This document shows positions 9,568-12,936 of a stretch of DNA of 12,936 nt, one piece after another (position 1 is the first letter of the stretch; each line of letters starts with the position of its first letter). A program made the translations under genes and the position numbers. Source of the DNA: Pseudomonadota bacterium. Lineage in GTDB: Bacteria > Pseudomonadota > Gammaproteobacteria > Halothiobacillales > Halothiobacillaceae. The notes under the pieces were generated by a model. That model was not told where the DNA came from, searched no databases, and saw only the letters and a program-made list of their open reading frames with translations. The DNA lies in assembly GCA_021795795.1 (NCBI GenBank), contig JAJYPA010000198.1, positions 1-12,936 of the forward strand, in the 5' to 3' direction.

Positions 9568-9584
9568 TCAATGACCAAGTGCAA
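9568..9584 (+). repeat. IS30 element, left terminal inverted repeat
   Basis: TCAATGACCAAGTGCAA, matching the reverse complement of 10541-10557 at 14 of 17 positions. Confidence 0.7.
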
Positions 9585-10517
9585 AAAGAGCAGCATGATG
9601 CTGCTTGAAGTCGAAGGCGTCCGGTGTAAACAACTCGGCGGGACACTTAAAGCCCAGCGATTTGCGTGGTCGCGTGTTCAGTTGCCAGGCAATCGCGTCC
9701 AGCTCTTCTTGAGTGAAGCCACTCAGGTCGCTCCCCTTGGGTAGGTACTGCCGCAGCAGGCCGTTGGTGTTCTCGTTGATGCCGCGCTGCCAAGGGCTGT
9801 GGGGATCGGCAAAGTAGACGTTCACACCGGTTGCTTCTGTCAGCCGCCGATGTTGCGCCATCTCCCGGCCTTGATCGTAGGTCAGCGACAAGCGCTTTTG
9901 CGCCTCGATACGGTTGAGCACCTGGCTGAACCCGCTCAGTGCCGCTTCAGCGCTGGCGTTGTCCATCTTGGACAGCACGGTGAACAGCGTGGTGCGCTCC
10001 ACCAGGGTACCGACCGCCGAGCGGTTGTACGCGCCCTTAATGAGATCGCCCTCCCAGTGCCCCGGTACCAGCCGCTCTTCAATCTCAGGCGGGCGCTCAT
10101 GAATGCTGACCATGTCGGGTATCTTCCCGCGTCGATCTTCACCACGCGCACGGGGGCGGCGTTTGGCATGGCCAAAACGCAGCCAGCCAATCACTTCCGT
10201 GCGCAGCGCACCGCGTGGCATGGCGTAGATCGCGGTGTAGATGGTTTCGTGAGAAACCTGCAACGATGGGGTGTTAGCGTGCACAAGTGCCAGTGTGCCA
10301 GCAATCTGCTCGGGCGAGTAGCCCGTCTTCAGATAGCGCGTGACATGCTCCCACAAAGGGGTTCCTGGTCGCAGGCGGCGCTCGACGCGGGGTTTGACCG
10401 TGCAGGCTTGGGCGCGCTTATGAGCCACTTCGGCGCAGCCGGCTTGACCTCCATCGCCAGCTGCGTTTGGATCAGCACCCGCTCTTCAATACCCAACTGT
10501 TTGTAGATTTTTCCCAT
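9568..10517 (-). pseudogene. IS30-family transposase, broken by internal deletion and frame change
   Basis: The gene starts at ATG 10517 as MGKIYKQLGIEERVLIQTQL, the normal N-terminus of this group, and stays recognisable to about residue 27 (MEVKPA). The frame is then lost near 10426-10445. The rest of the protein continues in another frame from 10428 (AHKRAQACTVKPRVERRL) for 286 codons. The remainder of the helix-turn-helix region and the linker is missing, by several tens of residues compared with the family. The catalytic domain is whole: numbering from the GTG at 10428, Asp128 in GDLIKG, Asp185 in TYDQGREM and Glu219 in GINENTNG, with 33 residues between the last two as in DD(33)E enzymes. 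The downstream frame could be translated from that GTG, but the product would lack much of the end-binding domain. Confidence 0.9.
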
Positions 10518-10540
10518 GCAACATTGATCCTCAAAAAATA

Positions 10541-10557
10541 TTGCACTTGGGGTTTGA
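10541..10557 (+). repeat. IS30 element, right terminal inverted repeat
   Basis: TTGCACTTGGGGTTTGA, the inverted partner of 9568-9584. It lies 24 bases upstream of the transposase start and may also overlap its promoter. Confidence 0.7.
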
Positions 10558-10585
10558 GCACGCCCTCCCTATGCGTTGTGGTTAG

Positions 10586-10627
10586 AAACCCGCCAGCGTT
10601 TGACCCGTTGGTGGGTTTTGTTTTTTA
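10586..10627 (+). terminator. Terminator-like hairpin after hicB
   Basis: AAACCCGCCA (10586-10595) pairs with TGGTGGGTTT (10609-10618) with one G-T wobble, followed on the plus strand by TTTTGTTTTTT. The U-run serves plus-strand transcripts, such as read-through from the tRNA across the IS. In the minus direction the hairpin follows hicB directly but has only a short U-run, so termination of hicAB there would be weaker. Confidence 0.7.
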
Positions 10628-10957
10628 TCGGGTGGCGGCTTTACTGATTGTTTCCGCTGCCCACTGGTTGAGGCTTTTCCCTGAGGCTTGCGCGGCGATT
10701 AGGGCGGCGCGGTGTACCTCTTGCGGGATGCGTAGCATGAGTTTGCCGCTGGCGGGTTTGTTGGGTGCTTGCCCCAGCTTGGCACAGGCTTCCAGATAGT
10801 CATCAACGGCTTCATGGAATGCGTGTTCCACTTCGGTGACGGCTTCACCATGAAAGCTCACGATGTCACGAATGCCCAAGATGCGGCCAACAATCAATTT
10901 ATCTTCATCGTCATAATCAAGGCGGGCGGTGTAGCCTTTGTAGGTCATGGTGTTCAT
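10625..10957 (-). CDS. hicB: HicB-family antitoxin with ribbon-helix-helix domain
   Basis: Antitoxin of a type II HicAB system: it binds and neutralises HicA and represses the operon. It has 110 residues. The N-terminal HicB fold (about 4-66) carries the typical YKGYTARLDYDDEDKLIVGR start and the segment HAFHEAVDDYLEAC. The C-terminal part (about 72-106, LMLRIPQEVHRAALIAAQ then SGKSLNQWAAETI) is a ribbon-helix-helix DNA-binding domain, not the HTH type found in other HicB proteins. The start codon overlaps the hicA stop by four bases (ATGA), so translation is probably coupled; the Met at residue 4 is an alternative start. Gene order is toxin first, as usual for hicAB. Confidence 0.95.
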   Translation of the reverse strand: MNTMTYKGYTARLDYDDEDKLIVGRILGIRDIVSFHGEAVTEVEHAFHEAVDDYLEACAKLGQAPNKPASGKLMLRIPQEVHRAALIAAQASGKSLNQWAAETISKAATR

Positions 10958-11208
10958 GGTTTGACTCCCAAGGTTTGCAGATAGTCACGAACGGCACGCA
11001 CGCGGTAGCGCAGGGCTTCCTTGTCCGGGTGCGGGCGGTGAAAGTGGGCGCGGATGCTGTCTTTCTCAAAGGTGACGGACGAGCCAGAACCCTCGATGAC
11101 CTTGCACCCCAGCGCGCGCAACAAGGCCTCAATGCGTGCCCACTCCATTGCGCCATTCACAGGGTCGGTGAAAATGGCTTCCAGCGTTTTGCGGTGTTTG
11201 CTGTTCAT
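10954..11208 (-). CDS. hicA: HicA-family toxin (mRNA interferase)
   Basis: Small double-stranded-RNA-binding-fold protein of the HicA family, which blocks translation by cleaving mRNA. It has 84 residues, longer than the compact E. coli HicA (about 58) because of an N-terminal helix (HRKTLEAIFTD). The core WARIEALLRALGCKVIEGSG, then FHRPHPDKEA and RVRAVRDYLQTLGV, is characteristic. The catalytic His of canonical members, in a GSxH motif before the second strand, is not there: the sequence is EGSGSSVTF (residues 39-47), with Ser44 near the expected site. Histidines at 55, 57 and 60 remain. I see no Shine-Dalgarno before ATG 11208. The gene begins 25 bases after the integrase stop and overlaps hicB by four bases. 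Confidence 0.93.
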   Translation of the reverse strand: MNSKHRKTLEAIFTDPVNGAMEWARIEALLRALGCKVIEGSGSSVTFEKDSIRAHFHRPHPDKEALRYRVRAVRDYLQTLGVKP

Positions 11209-11233
11209 GGATTAATGATAGCAGATAGCGCAA

Positions 11234-12373
11234 TCACTTTTTCACCTTCCCCAAAACGGTATTCTGCATCTTGGCAACAAGGCCGGATGAATGTTCGGGG
11301 CTTATGTGGGCGTAGCGCATCAGGCTTTTCAGGTCGCGGTGTCCGGTCAGCTTGGCAAGCTCGATATGGGATGCGCCGGTTTTCAGCATCATGGATGCGA
11401 AGGTGTGGCGTAAGTCATGCCAGCGGAACCCTTCGATACCGGCGCGGCGTAGCGCTGTTTCCCACGGTCGGCGCAAGTCTAGCGGCTGGTAACTGTTATG
11501 CCTGCCCTGGAACACCAAGCGGCTACCGTCGAACGTGCGACGTTTCGCGCTCCATGCTTTGAGTGCATCAAAGGCCATGCCCTCGATTGGCGCAAGGTGC
11601 GGGTGTCCATTCTTGGTGACGGTGACGAGCGCATGACGCGGCGGGATGGCGAATGCACGGCCTGAATCATCGGTGTAACGGGTCGGCAAGTCTCCGAGAT
11701 TGATGCGCGGCCATTCAAGCCCCATGACGTCGGCTTGGCGCATTCCGGTGAACAATGCCAAGCGTACGGCAATCCCAAGCTCCGCACTCTCGGACTGGTC
11801 GCAGGCATCCAGCAAGCGGATAAGTTCATCATCGGTCAGATACCGTTCGCGGGCGTCGTTGATTTTGGGCTTCACGACTTTGCGCATGGGGTTCTCTGCA
11901 ATGATTCGCTTGTTCACTGCCCACTTGAGTACGCCACCAAGGGCGGATATGTCGCGCTTGAGTGTGGACGGGCTGATCTGGCCCATGTCCTTGCCTGCCG
12001 CGCTGATTCGGCGGCGCGTGGCGACTTGCTCCATAGCAATCTCGATTGCTTCGGCGTCAATGTCCATGAGGCGCATGTGCCCGAGATGTTTTGCCCATTG
12101 CACGAGGTTGTAGGGCATGACTTCTTGCGTTGTTTTTGACATAGACAGCAGGCCATCAGGCGCAGTGCTGAATTTATCGACGAGTTCCTTGAAGGTGATT
12201 TTTGCCGTTGGCCTGTCGGGTGAGTATTCGCCTCGATCAATGGCACCCTCGATCTGTTGCGCCCACTTGGTCGCGTCGGTCTTGCGCTTGAATGTCTTGG
12301 TGACGGGCTTGTGACCCTTGCGGCGAATCACAACCATCCATGTGTCGTTTGGTGTCTGTACAATGCTTGCCAT
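11234..12373 (-). CDS. int: Tyrosine-recombinase integrase of the mini-island
   Basis: Site-specific recombinase that inserts and excises the island at the 3' end of tRNA-Arg(CCU). It has 379 residues. An N-terminal arm-binding region (about 1-55, starting MASIVQTPNDTWMVVIRRKG) is followed by a core-binding SAM-like domain (about 60-165). The catalytic domain (about 175-365) has the complete set: Arg212 (FTGMRQADV), Lys254 (TVTKNG), His319 and Arg322 (WHDLRHTF), His345 (TGHRD) and the nucleophile Tyr354 (MRYAHI). I chose ATG 12373: AGAGGGG lies six bases upstream and the protein then begins at the conserved region. The earlier ATG at 12421 would add 16 unrelated residues. The gene is transcribed inward from the right att site and is followed by hicA after 25 bases. 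It appears intact. Confidence 0.95.
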   Translation of the reverse strand: MASIVQTPNDTWMVVIRRKGHKPVTKTFKRKTDATKWAQQIEGAIDRGEYSPDRPTAKITFKELVDKFSTAPDGLLSMSKTTQEVMPYNLVQWAKHLGHMRLMDIDAEAIEIAMEQVATRRRISAAGKDMGQISPSTLKRDISALGGVLKWAVNKRIIAENPMRKVVKPKINDARERYLTDDELIRLLDACDQSESAELGIAVRLALFTGMRQADVMGLEWPRINLGDLPTRYTDDSGRAFAIPPRHALVTVTKNGHPHLAPIEGMAFDALKAWSAKRRTFDGSRLVFQGRHNSYQPLDLRRPWETALRRAGIEGFRWHDLRHTFASMMLKTGASHIELAKLTGHRDLKSLMRYAHISPEHSSGLVAKMQNTVLGKVKK

Positions 12374-12490
12374 GCATAACCCCTCTTGGTTGCGCATCAT
12401 GGGGGCGGATGTTTGCAGCATCGCGCCCCTTTTTCTTTGGTCAACTTCTCACAAACGCGGTGCCGTGTTGTGGTGTGTTGTTAAAGCAAG

Positions 12491-12509
12491 TGTATAGTTT
12501 TTGTATAGT
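12491..12509 (+). repeat. Two direct TGTATAGT repeats between int and attR
   Basis: TGTATAGT at 12491-12498 and 12502-12509, one helical turn (11 bases) apart, 120 bases upstream of int. They may be integrase or excisionase binding sites. On the minus strand they also read ACTATACA and could supply a -10 element for int. No partner copies were found at the left end. Confidence 0.4.
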
Positions 12510-12553
12510 CTGCAACTATCAGAGCATTAAAAGGCATGTATTAATTAATGGAG

Positions 12554-12606
12554 GCAGTTCCATCCTAATGGGCAGGTCTTGGGTTCGACTCCCTCCGTGG
12601 ACACCA
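12554..12606 (+). repeat. attR: tRNA-Arg 3'-half remnant
   Basis: Aligns base for base with tRNA positions 9497-9549: 44 of 53 identical, with the last 17 bases (12590-12606) exact and the anticodon-loop block TCCTAA (12562-12567) conserved. There is no 5' half, D arm or acceptor 5' strand, so it cannot be a functional tRNA. The 5' part of its T arm (TTGGG) does not pair with the exact 3' block (CCCTC), so this copy is a hybrid, as expected for a recombined att site. Confidence 0.85.
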
Positions 12607-12623
12607 TAAAAACAATCACTTAT

Positions 12624-12668
12624 GCCGTTTTTCACTTCGTTTCGTGTTGTGAAAGACGGCCGTTTTTT
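12624..12668 (+). terminator. Rho-independent terminator, probably the original one of tRNA-Arg
   Basis: GCCGTTTTTCAC (12624-12635) pairs with GTGAAAGACGGC (12649-12660) with one T-G wobble and a 13-base loop, followed by CCGTTTTTT. It starts 18 bases after the duplicated tRNA CCA end, where a tRNA terminator belongs. The island therefore separates the tRNA from it by 3 kb. Confidence 0.8.
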
Positions 12669-12936
12669 GTGCTTTTTTGCAAGCATTTGTACCCGAATTT
12701 GTACTCGAAAAAATCGCCGGTAATCGCCTGAAATGCGGCATTAGCTGGGGTGCTCGTTTTTCAATTTGTACCCGTATTTTTAACCCCTGCTTTTTCTTGG
12801 CTCGATAACCGTTACCAATTTCATAATTTTGCACACGATAGGAGCCAGTCGGACTTTAGGAAAAGTAGCGAAAATCGAGCTGGGTGAGGGCAGATTTTGC
12901 CGCTTTTGCAGGGAAAGAGTGGGCTCTATTGCCCAA
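12669..12936. other. Non-coding right edge
   Basis: Apart from the three short repeats I see no gene here. A minus-strand frame at 12616-12834 runs through the terminator and the repeats, and its peptide is rich in Lys and Arg with no recognisable domain; I do not count it as a gene. The last 100 bases contain nothing I can name. Confidence 0.5.
12685..12774 (+). repeat. Three ATTTGTAC(C/T)CG repeats
   Basis: ATTTGTACCCG at 12685-12695 and 12764-12774, and ATTTGTACTCG at 12697-12707. The first two are 12 bases apart, the third 67 bases further on. They lie to the right of attR. Short GTAC-centred direct repeats next to a tRNA 3' end resemble arm-type sites of tRNA-targeting integrases, but no integrase gene is visible on this side. 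Confidence 0.5.

Larger units (their letters stand above)
9568..10557 (-). mobile_element. IS30-family insertion sequence, internally deleted
   Basis: About 990 bp bounded by imperfect terminal inverted repeats, 9568-9584 and 10541-10557 (14 of 17 positions match, sharing CCAAGTGCAA). The transposase stop codon lies in the left repeat, as is common in IS elements. The element is shorter than a usual IS30 member because the transposase gene has lost an internal piece. No target-site duplication is clear. The left end is only 18 bases from the tRNA CCA end. Confidence 0.8.
9550..12606. mobile_element. 3-kb integrative mini-island in tRNA-Arg(CCU)
   Basis: The segment lies between the two copies of the tRNA 3' end and contains a broken IS30-family element, hicB, hicA and a tyrosine recombinase, all on the minus strand. 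It has no replication, transfer or capsid genes, so it could move only by integrase excision plus outside help. The integrase lies at the end away from the intact tRNA, next to the duplicated 3' fragment. The remaining cargo is only the toxin-antitoxin pair, which suggests a decayed larger island or a minimal self-stabilising element. Confidence 0.85.

Noticed and set aside
12554..12606. A second functional tRNA-Arg gene
   Set aside because: Only the 3' half is present; there is no acceptor 5' strand or D arm, and the T stem does not pair.
12616..12834. 72-codon minus-strand frame at the right edge
   Set aside because: It runs through a terminator hairpin and the GTAC repeats and has low-complexity basic composition; the repeats explain the sequence better as DNA sites.

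Overview
The window reads as the chromosome of a gammaproteobacterium. The GroES/GroEL and isocitrate dehydrogenase proteins are of the enterobacterial/gammaproteobacterial type, the groESL promoter is a textbook sigma-32 site, and a small CPXCG zinc-ribbon protein and a tRNA-Arg(CCU) gene follow. The isocitrate dehydrogenase carries NAD-type cofactor residues, which fits (but does not prove) an autotrophic or chemolithotrophic lifestyle.

Layout. (1) 1-4809, minus strand: the N-terminal 1603 residues of a large type I polyketide synthase (KS-AT-DH followed by a degenerate C-methyltransferase-like region). It is open at the left edge of the window. I checked the frame codon by codon and found no internal stop. 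(2) 4810-5474: a spacer with only weak short reading frames, ending in the strong groEL terminator. (3) 5475-7439, minus strand: the groES-groEL chaperonin operon with its heat-shock promoter at 7522-7549. (4) 7440-7819: a divergent intergenic region containing five stem-loops packed back to back (7601-7749), three of them perfect 13-14 bp stems. This is the strangest non-coding structure in the window. (5) 7820-9424, plus strand: icd with a terminator, then the CPXCG protein. (6) 9473-9549: tRNA-Arg(CCU), the integration site of a 3 kb mini-island. (7) 9550-12606: the island, made of an IS30-family element with a broken transposase, a hicAB toxin-antitoxin pair and a tyrosine-recombinase integrase. 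It is bounded on the right by a second copy of the tRNA 3' end. (8) 12607-12936: a terminator that probably belonged to the tRNA before the insertion, then short GTAC-centred repeats that may be integrase arm sites of a further element beyond the window.

How parts work together. groES and groEL form one heat-inducible operon. int, hicA and hicB are co-oriented and tightly spaced, so the toxin-antitoxin pair probably stabilises the island and may share transcription with the integrase. The polyketide synthase is the likely start of a biosynthetic cluster that continues to the left; nothing visible here identifies its product.
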